Below, piece after piece: positions 33,078-41,732 of a stretch of DNA of 64,000 bases. A model generated the notes under the pieces. That model ran no database searches, was not told the DNA's origin, and was given only the letters and a program-made list of their open reading frames with translations. The position numbers and the translations under genes are program-made. The stretch is taken from assembly GCF_036194065.1 (NCBI RefSeq), contig NZ_CP108095.1, positions 682,001 to 746,000 on the forward strand. Direction: 5' to 3'. The first letter of the stretch is position 1. Each line of letters begins with the position of its first letter. Source of the DNA: Streptomyces sp. NBC_00239. Lineage in GTDB: Bacteria > Actinomycetota > Actinomycetes > Streptomycetales > Streptomycetaceae.

Positions 33078-34697
33078 GTGGAGGCGCCTACGTTGCCGTT
33101 CATGAGCCGATCCGTTCAGGCACTCGCCTACGTACGCCCGTCCGCACTTACCTCCGCAGGGGACGGCCGTCTCCTCGGTCTGGAGACGGCCGGCGGGCTG
33201 ACTCCCGTCGGCCCCGAGGCCCATCCGCAGTTCTTCGCAGGGTTTCTGACTTCCCCTCAGGCGGCTGCCCGGGGACTGCTCGCCGTCGCGGACGTCGCCG
33301 CCGCGCGCTACTACCAGCGGACGCTGCGTGCTTCCCTGGACCCGGTCGTCACGGCCAACGGGGACCGGCTGCGCTTCGAGTCGTTCTCCGGGTGCTGCGG
33401 GGTGTACGCCCGGCTCGACGTGCTCCCGGACGGGCTCGACGGCGCGGACACGGGGCACGGCACCACCAATGTCGACGTCAACAACCCCCTGCGCCAGGCC
33501 CTTTCCCGGCTGGCGGGCCACGAGCCCCTGCACCTGCGGGTCGGCCCGGACGAGCTGGCGGTCACCACCCTGGACGGTCCGGTGGTGGAGAAGAAGGTGC
33601 CGCTGCCCGACCGCTGGCTGCGCGGTTTCGCCGAATCGCAGGTGGCCACCGCCGGGTTCGACCTGCGCGCCGAGCTGTCCGCGGCCGAAGCCGTACGCTT
33701 CGTGCGCTCCCTCCCGCGCAGCGCCGGCACCGGCGGCCCCCTGTGGGTGGTGCCCGCCGGCCGGACCCTGCGACCCACGACCCGCCCCGGGGCCGGTGCC
33801 GTCTGCCTGCCCGGCCCGGAGCGCCTGGCCGCCTTCCAGCGGGTCCTGCGGGACGCGACCGGCCTGCGCGTGTACGGTCCCGCCGGCCACGACGGAGCCG
33901 CCACCGCGACCGCCTGGGAGGTCACCCTGCCGGGGATGCGGCTCACCCTGACCCTGTCCCCGGACTCGTCCCGCGGGTTCTCCGGGGAGGGCGGCGTCCT
34001 GGAGGCCCTCGCCACGGACGAGGCGGCCGCCGATGCCGAACTCGTGTCCGTACTGCTGGCGTGGGAGCCGCGTGTCGACATCGCCGATCTCGCCGCCCAG
34101 GGCGGTCTGAGCCCGGAGCGGGTCCGTGCCGCGCTCGTCCGGCTCGGCACCGCGGGCCGGGTCGGCTACGACACCGCGGAGGCCGCCTACTTCCACCGCG
34201 AGCTCCCCTACGACACCCGGCGCGCGGAACGGCACAACCCCCGCCTGGTGGCCGCCCGCGCCCTGGTCGCCGACGGCGCGGTCACTCTGCGCGCCGACGC
34301 CACCGCCACCGTCCGGTCCGGCGAGCGCACCTACCAGGTCCGCGAGAGCGCCGGCGGTGTGCTCGGCTGCACCTGCCAGTGGTGGGCCGACTACCGGGGC
34401 CGGCGCGGCCCGTGCAAGCACGCCCTCGCCGTCCGCACCGCACGGCGCGCGGCCACCGGCCGGTCCGCCACCGACCGGTCCACCACCGGCTCGGCCACCA
34501 CCAGCTCGTCCCCCACCGGCCTGTCCACCATTGACCCGGCCACCACCAGCTGGTCCAGCACAAGCTCGTCCACCACCGGAACGCCCGCCACCGGACTGCC
34601 CGGACCTGCCGATTCCAGCGGGCCCGCGCCCGCCGCCTCACCCATCGCGACCACCGCAACCGCCGTCGGCACCCGCACCCCCGGAGAGACCCGATGA
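33078..34697 (+). CDS. SWIM zinc-finger protein
   Basis: A protein of about 539 residues. The SWIM motif is CTCQWWADYRGRRGPCKH (C-x-C, 14 residues, C-x-H) near residue 440; SWIM fingers bind DNA or proteins. Before it is a helix-turn-helix-like stretch (DIADLAAQGGLSPERVRAAL). The last 90 residues are a Ser/Thr-rich low-complexity tail (STTGSATTSSS type). GTG 33078 has CGGAG at 8 bases; ATG 33102 (MSRSVQALAYV) is an alternative without ribosome site. The stop overlaps the next ATG (ATGA). SWIM genes of this kind often occur with MoxR/VWA genes, absent here. Confidence 0.9.
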   Translation: MEAPTLPFMSRSVQALAYVRPSALTSAGDGRLLGLETAGGLTPVGPEAHPQFFAGFLTSPQAAARGLLAVADVAAARYYQRTLRASLDPVVTANGDRLRFESFSGCCGVYARLDVLPDGLDGADTGHGTTNVDVNNPLRQALSRLAGHEPLHLRVGPDELAVTTLDGPVVEKKVPLPDRWLRGFAESQVATAGFDLRAELSAAEAVRFVRSLPRSAGTGGPLWVVPAGRTLRPTTRPGAGAVCLPGPERLAAFQRVLRDATGLRVYGPAGHDGAATATAWEVTLPGMRLTLTLSPDSSRGFSGEGGVLEALATDEAAADAELVSVLLAWEPRVDIADLAAQGGLSPERVRAALVRLGTAGRVGYDTAEAAYFHRELPYDTRRAERHNPRLVAARALVADGAVTLRADATATVRSGERTYQVRESAGGVLGCTCQWWADYRGRRGPCKHALAVRTARRAATGRSATDRSTTGSATTSSSPTGLSTIDPATTSWSSTSSSTTGTPATGLPGPADSSGPAPAASPIATTATAVGTRTPGETR

Positions 34698-37492
34698 ACG
34701 CCCTCCTCGACGCCGTCCGCGCGGGACGCCACACCTCGGTCGCCGGCCTGCTCCCGCCGCTCAGCGAAGCCGACCGCCGGGAGCTCGTCCCCGAACTGAC
34801 CGCCCTGCGCAAGGAGATCCGCGGCTGGGGGTGGAGCCGCCGCTGGGACGAGGAACACGTACTGCGTGCCCTGCACCTCGCCGGAGCCGTCTGCCACACC
34901 GGCGCGGCGGCCGCCGCCTCCTGGATCGGCGCCCGCGACCTGCGCGACGGACGCGGCGGCCCCGACATCGAGGCGCTGGCCGTGCTCCTGGCCGACCGCG
35001 AGCCCGCGTGGCGCGCCGACGTCGCCCACCGGCTCGCGGCCCGTACGACGACCGTCCAGGAGGACTACCCTCTGATCCGCGCCCTCCTTGAGGACACCGC
35101 GGCTCCCTCCCCCACCGACGACGCGTTCGTACACGCCTGGGCTCTCGACGCCGCCGCCGGCGGTCGCAGCACCAGCGGTGGCGCCGGCGGGCGGGACGTC
35201 CTCCGCGGCCGCCGCCGTCCCCGGCCCCTGCGGGTGGTGCTGCGCGAGGATCCCGCCGTACGGGAACTCGTACCGATGCTCTTCGAGACGGCCGAACCCG
35301 CGCCCTCGCTCGGCTGGTACGACGACCCCAAGGCACCCGACCACTGGCCCGCGGAACTGGCGGACCTCGCCGCCGAGGGCGTCGTCGAACGCCGCTGCCT
35401 CGTCGACGGCAGCGTGGCCCGGCTGCTGCGCGGCGGCCGGGCGAACCAACTGGCCTTCTACGCCGACCTGCTCGACGTCCTCGAACTCACCGGGGACGAA
35501 AGGGCGGAGCACACGGCCGACTGGATCGCGGTGGCCGCCGACGCGGAGTCGCCCATAGCGGGCCGCGCGCAACTGATCCTGTCCGGACTCTTCGCAGAGG
35601 GCCGCCTGCCGGCCGACCGCCTCGCCGAGATGTCCACCGCGGTGCTCTTCCGCCCCGAGAAGAAGCTCGTACGCGCCCAGCTCGTGCTGCTGGGCAAGGC
35701 CCTGCGGCGCGAGCGCGGCGACCGCTTCGTCCTGCTGCCCGCCGTCGCGTCGGCCTTCGGCCACGCGGACACCGGCATCCAGGAGCGAGCCTTCAAGCTC
35801 GTCGCCTCCCATCTGCGGCCCGAGGACGGCGCGTTGCGCGAGGAGCTCGCCTTCGAGGCGCAACAGCTCAGTCCGGCCCTGCGGCGCGCCGCCCGCGAGC
35901 TGCTCGGAGACGACATGCGCGACGGCGCCGAGGGCGACGGGGACGGCGAGGGGACCCTCGGCGCGGCTGCCGCGTACGAGGAGACCCTGCCGGCCGCGCC
36001 CGTCCGCCGCCGCCTCGGCGGTGGCGCCGGGAGCAGCGGCGGCGACGGGGGCGGCAGCGGTGGGAGGTCGGTGGCGGAGACGGTCGAGCTGGTGGCCGCC
36101 CTGGTCAACTCCTCCGCGCCCGACATGGTCGAAACCGAGACGGCCCTGGACCTGCTGGTCCGGCACGCGTACCGGGACCGGGCCGCACTGGCCGAAGCCC
36201 TGCGCCCGGCCCTGGCGGACCGCCACTGGGTCTCGGAGAACCCTGAGGGCGGGTCAGGGTGGACGGATCCCGATCACCTGGACGGCGTGGAGGTCGTCGC
36301 GGCAGCCGTCCTCGGCCGCCTCGACCCGCGCAGCCTGCGGGCGGCGGACCGGAACGACGGCGGTGCCGGCTCCGAACGCCGGTGCATCCACGACGCCTTG
36401 GACCGGATCACCGTCGCACGCATGCATGAGGCAGCGCTGCGCATACTGCGCGATGACCCGCTGCCGTTCCTGCTCGCCATGCCCAGCTGGGACTCGGGGT
36501 CGCTGGAGCCCGGGGACCTCGTCGAACGCCTCGCCGAATACGGGAAGTCGGGCGCCTCCCCCGCCGCCGTGGACTTCGCCCAGGCGCTGCTCCGGGTGCG
36601 CCTCGACCCGCAGGCCGCGCCGGCCGCGGCGGCCCTCGGCACCCCCTGGGGCGAGCGCCTCGCGTCCTGGCTCACCACCGCCGGCGTCGACAGCGGACCG
36701 GTGAAGTACACCCGTACCGTCCACGAGGGCGGCGCCGCGCCCCGGCACTGGTGGGTCGACCGGCGGGAGACCGTACGGCGCATCGTCGTGGACGCCGCGG
36801 AACGCCCGGCGCTCCAGCAGGGCTTTCCGCGGGTGTTCCACGAGTTCGGCCGCCCGTTCGACGGCCGCGGCTCGCGTTGTTGGCACTGGCGCGGGGGCCG
36901 GTCCGCGCGCCTCGCGGCTCTCCCCGAGGACCGCGAGACCCAGGCGCTGTGGCTGCTGCCCGACGTGACGGCCTGCGCGACCGTGGACGAACGCGGTGCC
37001 GGTGAACTGCTTTCGCTGCTGGCCGAGTTGGGTGGCACGGCCGGGCCCGTACTGCACCTCGCCGTGGCCACCGGGCTGGGCGCCCGCCACGCCGAGGACC
37101 GCCTCGCCGCGGTCGACGCGCTGCTGGTCCTCGCCGGGCGGGGTGAGCTGGACACCCACCGCGTCGGCCGGGACCTGGCCGAACTGCTGTCCCTCGGCAC
37201 CGTGAAACCCAACCGGTTGGCGGACGCCGCCCGGACGGCCGCCGCGACCGGCGCCTGGGCGACCACCTGGGCGATCCTGGCCGGAGCCCTGCCCGCCGTA
37301 CTCGCCGACGGCGCGGTCCGCGGCGCGGGAGAACTGCTCGCCGTGGCCGCGGACTGCGCGGAGCACAGCGGCGCCACGGGGCCGCTCCCCGAAGGCCTCG
37401 CCGAGGCCGCCGCCCGCAAGGGCACCAGCCAGCTCGCCACACAGGCCCGGCGCCTGCGGACCGCCCTGGCCGACCAGCCGCCGGTCGGCTGA
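34694..37492 (+). CDS. DUF6493 family protein
   Basis: A 932-residue soluble protein in a coupled pair with the SWIM gene. The N terminus MNALLDAVRAGRHTSVAGLL and the alternation of short helices with HEAT-like spacing (for example PADRLAEMSTAVLFRPEKKL, VRAQLVLLGKALRRE) fit DUF6493 and suggest a long solenoid. A Gly/Ser/Asp-rich linker lies near residues 430-465. No catalytic motif is visible. It is usually encoded next to SWIM proteins, so a shared complex is likely but unproven. Confidence 0.87.
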   Translation: MNALLDAVRAGRHTSVAGLLPPLSEADRRELVPELTALRKEIRGWGWSRRWDEEHVLRALHLAGAVCHTGAAAAASWIGARDLRDGRGGPDIEALAVLLADREPAWRADVAHRLAARTTTVQEDYPLIRALLEDTAAPSPTDDAFVHAWALDAAAGGRSTSGGAGGRDVLRGRRRPRPLRVVLREDPAVRELVPMLFETAEPAPSLGWYDDPKAPDHWPAELADLAAEGVVERRCLVDGSVARLLRGGRANQLAFYADLLDVLELTGDERAEHTADWIAVAADAESPIAGRAQLILSGLFAEGRLPADRLAEMSTAVLFRPEKKLVRAQLVLLGKALRRERGDRFVLLPAVASAFGHADTGIQERAFKLVASHLRPEDGALREELAFEAQQLSPALRRAARELLGDDMRDGAEGDGDGEGTLGAAAAYEETLPAAPVRRRLGGGAGSSGGDGGGSGGRSVAETVELVAALVNSSAPDMVETETALDLLVRHAYRDRAALAEALRPALADRHWVSENPEGGSGWTDPDHLDGVEVVAAAVLGRLDPRSLRAADRNDGGAGSERRCIHDALDRITVARMHEAALRILRDDPLPFLLAMPSWDSGSLEPGDLVERLAEYGKSGASPAAVDFAQALLRVRLDPQAAPAAAALGTPWGERLASWLTTAGVDSGPVKYTRTVHEGGAAPRHWWVDRRETVRRIVVDAAERPALQQGFPRVFHEFGRPFDGRGSRCWHWRGGRSARLAALPEDRETQALWLLPDVTACATVDERGAGELLSLLAELGGTAGPVLHLAVATGLGARHAEDRLAAVDALLVLAGRGELDTHRVGRDLAELLSLGTVKPNRLADAARTAAATGAWATTWAILAGALPAVLADGAVRGAGELLAVAADCAEHSGATGPLPEGLAEAAARKGTSQLATQARRLRTALADQPPVG

Positions 37493-37589
37493 TCTCGTCC
37501 ACGACCGCCGGGCCCGACGGCGCGGTGCGGTGCGGTGGGTTCCACCGTCCTCGCCGCCGGGTCCGTGGTACGGGCCTTCGGTCCGGAGG

Positions 37590-38078
37590 CTAGCGGCCGG
37601 CGGTGGTGTCGGCGGTCCCGTCGACGGCGGCGCTGAAGCCGAAGGCCTTGACGGCCTGGTAGTAGGTCCAGGCGGTGGAGTCGCAGGAGGTCTTCTTCAG
37701 GCCGGAGTAGGCGCCGCAGACGCGCTTGAGGTCGGCGTAGAAGGCGTCGTCGAGACGGGACTTGTTGGAACTGAAGCTGCCGGCCGCCTTGTAGTTGCGG
37801 TAGGCGAAGTCGTGGCGGGCACAGGCCGTCTGGAACGGGAAGCCGAAGGGGTTGTCGGGGGAGGTGGAGCAGTAGTCGGTCGTCCAGTCGAAGCCGTACG
37901 CCGACCAGGCGCCCTTGTTGTTGTTGGCCGACACCCAGGCGTTGTAGCTGGCCGCGCTGGTCTGGGTCCAACTGCTCAGCACCTGGGGCTTGTCGGCCGG
38001 GGCGGCGGCGGCCGGGTTGGCGAGCGCCAGGAGCGCTGCGGCGGAGGCGGCCAGGACGGTGGCGAGGTGACGGCGCAT
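37590..38078 (-). CDS. Secreted prokaryotic phospholipase A2
   Basis: A 162-residue exported protein. The signal peptide is MRRHLATVLAASAAALLALA with cleavage after AAA near residue 26. The catalytic core CARHDFAYRNYK carries the His-Asp pair; DDAF further on provides the second Asp. Four Cys (DYC, TAC, RVC, TSC) fit two disulfides. Sequence and size match the calcium-dependent phospholipase A2 of Streptomyces violaceoruber, which releases fatty acid from the sn-2 position. ATG 38078 follows GGGAG at seven bases. Confidence 0.93.
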   Translation of the reverse strand: MRRHLATVLAASAAALLALANPAAAAPADKPQVLSSWTQTSAASYNAWVSANNNKGAWSAYGFDWTTDYCSTSPDNPFGFPFQTACARHDFAYRNYKAAGSFSSNKSRLDDAFYADLKRVCGAYSGLKKTSCDSTAWTYYQAVKAFGFSAAVDGTADTTAGR

Positions 38079-38378
38079 GCGTGAACTCCCAGGAGAGGAG
38101 CGCCGGAACGGTACCGGCGCGGGCGTGCCTCACAGACTGGGAGCGCGGGATATCGCGGGACTGGAGCCCCGCTGTACCGCCGGTTACACCCCGGCATCAC
38201 CCCGGGGAGCCGCCCGGGGCACAGCGGACACCCCGGGGCACAACGACAGTGAACTGCGACTCGGCGCACCGCGGTTGCCGTTCTCACATCAGGGGACGGA
38301 GCACGCCTCGCCGCCCACGTCGCCGCCGGCGCCGCTCGATCTGCCGCAGCAGACCACGCCGATCACCCGCCGACCCGC
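38079..38378. other. 300-bp gap upstream of the phospholipase gene
   Basis: It lies between the stop of the Dps gene and the start of the phospholipase A2 gene on the same strand. It should contain the phospholipase promoter and the Dps terminator; I see no convincing gene or perfect hairpin. Confidence 0.5.
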
Positions 38379-38849
38379 TCAGCCGTTCTCGGCCTGGAAC
38401 ATCCAGTGGTGCTTTTCGAGGTCGGCCGTGATGCCGATGAGGAGGTCCTGGCTCACCGCGTCCGCGTCCGCGGTCGCCGTGATGCGCTCCCGCATCCGGA
38501 TGATCACGGCCGCGAGCGCGTCCACGAGCGTGGCGACGGCGTCGGTGTCCTTGATCCAGCCCGCGGCCACGGTCCCGGTGGCCGGGCTCTGCGCCACCGT
38601 CGCGGCGCGGCCGTCGGGGGACACGCCGAGGGTGGCGGCGCGTTCGGCGACGGCGTCGGAGTGCACCCGCGTGGTGTCCACCACCTCGTCGAGCTGGAGG
38701 TGTACGGAGCGGAAGCGGGGGCCGACCACGTTCCAGTGGATCTGCTTGGCCAGCAGGGTGAGGTTGATCAGGTCGACCAGGGCCCCCTGAAGCGCCTCGG
38801 AAACCGTCTTGAGATCCGTGTCGGGCAGCGGGCTCTTCACGACGTACAT
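38379..38849 (-). CDS. dps: Dps-family DNA-protecting ferritin
   Basis: A 156-residue four-helix ferritin-like protein. KQIHWNVVGPRFRSVHLQLDEVVD contains the ferroxidase His and the conserved Asp/Glu, and VHSDAVAERAATLG provides the second acidic set. Dps forms 12-mers that store iron and shield DNA under oxidative stress or starvation. ATG 38849 follows AGAAGGAAG. Upstream, on the minus strand, ATAGGGTATTTG at about 38896-38907 resembles a -10 of the SigB/SigH type (GGGTAT), though a clear -35 is not seen. Confidence 0.92.
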   Translation of the reverse strand: MYVVKSPLPDTDLKTVSEALQGALVDLINLTLLAKQIHWNVVGPRFRSVHLQLDEVVDTTRVHSDAVAERAATLGVSPDGRAATVAQSPATGTVAAGWIKDTDAVATLVDALAAVIIRMRERITATADADAVSQDLLIGITADLEKHHWMFQAENG

Positions 38850-39021
38850 GCGATCTTCCTTCTGTCTCAACAACCACGCGAAACGGGACGAATCGCAAAT
38901 ACCCTATCCGTAGAGTCACATCCCGAGGGCAACGACAGCTCCGGGCGGGCCCGCTGAACGTCGATCAGATCCCCAAGGCGCACGAAACGCGACCGGTGAT
39001 CATGCGTGACAGGGTGTGTGA

Positions 39022-39603
39022 ATGGTGACCAAACGCGAACGCCCATCCGACCTCCACCCCGCCGACTTCCCGCCGTGGACGGACGCCGCCCCCGTCCACG
39101 GCGATCTCCTCGCGGCGAAAGCCCTCGTCTACACCCCCTGCGGGTTCACCTGCTCGCAGCCGGTCCCCGAAGCCGAGAGCGCCGCGTACGCCGCCCACGC
39201 GTTCACCCTTGACGGGCTCTCCGTCCGATTCCGTGCGGCCAGGACGACGCCCACCAAGGTCGGACAGTTCGTCACCGTGTGGAAGAGGTCCCCGGGCGGG
39301 CCCATCCAGCCCTTCGACGCGGCGGACCCCGTCGACCTCTTCGTGATCAGCACCCGCGACCGGCACCACTTCGGCCAGTTCGTCCTTACCGTGGACGCGC
39401 TCCGCCGGCACGGTGTCGTGTCGACGAACGGTTCCGGTGGGAAACGGGCCTTCCGCGTCTACCCGCCCTGGGTGACCACCACCAACGACCAGGCCGGCAG
39501 GGCGCAGGCGTGGCAGCTGGACTACTTCCTGCACGTGCCCGAGGACGGGTCCAAGGACGGGCCCCTCGACACCGCCCGCGCCCAGAGGCTCTACCACCCG
39601 TAG
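39022..39603 (+). CDS. MepB family protein
   Basis: A 193-residue protein. FTLDGLSVRFRAARTTPTKVGQFVTVW, PVDLFVISTRDRHHFGQFVL and GGKRAFRVYPPWV match the MepB family, named after a gene next to the staphylococcal multidrug pump MepA. Its function is unknown; the fold may bind nucleic acid. ATG 39022 or GTG 39019; no clear ribosome site. It is divergent from dps across about 170 bp. Confidence 0.9.
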   Translation: MVTKRERPSDLHPADFPPWTDAAPVHGDLLAAKALVYTPCGFTCSQPVPEAESAAYAAHAFTLDGLSVRFRAARTTPTKVGQFVTVWKRSPGGPIQPFDAADPVDLFVISTRDRHHFGQFVLTVDALRRHGVVSTNGSGGKRAFRVYPPWVTTTNDQAGRAQAWQLDYFLHVPEDGSKDGPLDTARAQRLYHP

Positions 39604-39821
39604 GGCGACGGCGCCGGCACCACCACGGCAAGAGCCGGCCAACCGCCCGATCACCGATCGCCCGGACCGTGGGCGGGGGCGCAGAGCCGGCCGCGGGTGC
39701 CCATGGGGCGGCCGCCTTGTTCCACCCGAACGGCCGGGTCCGGCGCCGTCCGGGCCGTGTCCGGACGCGAAGGGGATGGGTGGGGCATCAGCGCAGTTCA
39801 GGGCCCTTCTATCGTGTGCAC

Positions 39822-41162
39822 ATGTTCAAAAAGAAACTCCTGCCGGCCCTCCTCGTCGGGGCCGCGCTGGCGGTGGCCGCCCCTTCGGCCTCGGCCGAGC
39901 CGACGACGTACGTGAGCACCGGCCCCGTGTTCAACGACCCCAAGGACCCGGGCGGCGTCAAGCAGCGGGCGATCCTGAGCCACCTCGGCCGCCTCGTCGG
40001 CGGCGCCACCGAGGGCTCGACCATCCGGATATCGTTGTACGCCTTCGGTTCGAGCTGGCTCGCGGACCAGCTGGTGGCCGCGCACCAGCGGAACGTCAGC
40101 GTGCAGGTGCTCGTGGACGACGATTCCGTCAACGCCGCCTGGATGGGCTCCTCGGGCAAGCTGGTGCAGAGCAAACTGGAGACGGCCTTCGCGAAGGCGC
40201 CGGCCGCGGGGCAGCAGTTCGGGACGTCCTGGTTCAAGAAGTGCGCGGCCGGACAGGCGTGCCTGGCCAAGGGCACCGGCGGGGTCAACCACAACAAGTT
40301 CTTCCTGTTCTCCCGCACCACCGGCAGCGGCACCCCCACGACGGGCGTCCCGGTGGACGACGTGGTCGTGCAGTCCTCGGGCAACCTGACGGCCACCGAC
40401 TCGAACGAGCTGTGGAACGACGCCATGACCGTGGTGGGCAACAGCGCCCTGCACGCCGGTTACGTCTCCTACTTCGACCGGCTGTCCGCCGCCTCGCAGA
40501 CGGGTCCGACGGATCCGCTGCGTACCGCGGACCTGGACCAGGACGTGCAGGCCGGGCCCGCGAAGGCGTACTTCTTCCCGCGGACGCCCGAGGACGTGAT
40601 CGTCAACATCCTCACCACCGTCGCCACCCCGGTCACCCCCACCACCCCCGTCTGCCACGGCAACACCCCGGGCCACGGCACCGCGGACGGCCGCACCGTG
40701 ATCCGCATCGCCAACGGCCACGTCTCCCGCCCCGCGGTGGCCCGCAAGCTGTGGGAGCTGGCCGACGCGGGCTGCTTCATCGACGTCGTGTACGGCAAGC
40801 TGTCCGACTACGAGGCCACCGGCGAGCACCGGGAGACGGCCTACTGGCTGACCAGGTCCACGGCCCTCGGCCGGATCACCCTGCACCGCCTGAACAACAA
40901 CGACCACAAGGACCCCCTCTCGGGGGCGGCCGGCACCGCCAGCCACACCAAGTACCTGCTGGTCGAGGGCGCCTACAAGGGCCTCAAGGACCAGAAGATC
41001 ACCTTCACCGGCAGCCACACGTTCACCGGCCTGGCCCTCACCGCCAACGACGAGACCCTGCTGAAGTACGAGGACGCCGCGGTCCACGACGCCTACCGCG
41101 ACAACTTCCGCGCGCAGCGCGCCGCCGCGGCCGCGGAGGACGGCTACGGGGGCGCGCTCTGA
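39822..41162 (+). CDS. Secreted phospholipase D-like protein
   Basis: A 446-residue exported protein with signal peptide MFKKKLLPALLVGAALAVAA and Ala-X-Ala cleavage near residue 26. Two HKD-like half sites are seen: VNHNKFFLF followed by SSGNLT, and SHTKYLLVEG followed by GSHTFTG. That is the H-x-K plus G-N/S pattern of the phospholipase D superfamily, although the classical distal Asp is not clear in either half. Substrate could be lipid or nucleic acid. No ribosome site: TATCGT at 39810-39815 ends 6 bases before the ATG, so it may be leaderless. Confidence 0.88.
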   Translation: MFKKKLLPALLVGAALAVAAPSASAEPTTYVSTGPVFNDPKDPGGVKQRAILSHLGRLVGGATEGSTIRISLYAFGSSWLADQLVAAHQRNVSVQVLVDDDSVNAAWMGSSGKLVQSKLETAFAKAPAAGQQFGTSWFKKCAAGQACLAKGTGGVNHNKFFLFSRTTGSGTPTTGVPVDDVVVQSSGNLTATDSNELWNDAMTVVGNSALHAGYVSYFDRLSAASQTGPTDPLRTADLDQDVQAGPAKAYFFPRTPEDVIVNILTTVATPVTPTTPVCHGNTPGHGTADGRTVIRIANGHVSRPAVARKLWELADAGCFIDVVYGKLSDYEATGEHRETAYWLTRSTALGRITLHRLNNNDHKDPLSGAAGTASHTKYLLVEGAYKGLKDQKITFTGSHTFTGLALTANDETLLKYEDAAVHDAYRDNFRAQRAAAAAEDGYGGAL

Positions 41163-41363
41163 CCCGTCTGCCGTGAAGTCGGGAGCAGCGCGCTCCGCAG
41201 CGGCGTGAGGCGGGGGCCGTCCCCGGGACGGTCCCCGCCTCGGACGGAACCGGGTCGAGGCCACCCGGGAGGAGGCCGTCAGGGGGCGGCGGGGGCCGGC
41301 GTGGCCGAGAGTGGGGGAAGGCACCCGGCCCGGAGGACCACCAGCAGGCGGAGGCGCACCACC

Positions 41364-41675
41364 ATGGGAATCTTCGACTTCCTCAAGCACCAGAAGGCAC
41401 AGAAGGACGAGAAGGCAACGGACCGGGGCGAGCATCCGCCCGGCGTCGCCGGGCGGATGGCCGCGCCGTCCCAGCCGGCCGTGCCGCACTCCGGGCCTGC
41501 GACCACCCACACACCGCCCGAGGCGGCCAAGCGGTCCGCTCCTCCGCAGCACGAGGTCCTGCGCGGCCCGATGCCGCAGACGCCGGAAACCCCGCACGTG
41601 GTGCCCGGTACCGCCAAGCGGTCCGCGCCGCCCCCGCCCCCGCACGAAGACGACGACCGGAAACGGCCGAGCTGA
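41364..41675 (+). CDS. Small proline-rich protein, unknown
   Basis: A 103-residue hydrophilic protein. It starts MGIFDFLKHQKAQKDEK, which could be an amphipathic membrane-touching helix, and continues as a Pro/His-rich chain with the segment AAKRSAPPQHE repeated later as TAKRSAPPPPPHE. Probably disordered. ATG 41364 has GCGGAGG upstream at nine bases. No family recognised; it converges with the esterase gene. Confidence 0.7.
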   Translation: MGIFDFLKHQKAQKDEKATDRGEHPPGVAGRMAAPSQPAVPHSGPATTHTPPEAAKRSAPPQHEVLRGPMPQTPETPHVVPGTAKRSAPPPPPHEDDDRKRPS

Positions 41676-41732
41676 CTCCGCCGGAACCCCCCGAAGCCGC
41701 ACCACGGTGCGGAGCGGCGTCGATGACCGAAG

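Noticed and set aside
39822-41162. Phospholipase D-like protein as a toxin of a defence locus
   Set aside because: It has a clear signal peptide and no immunity or delivery genes nearby, so an ordinary secreted enzyme is more likely.
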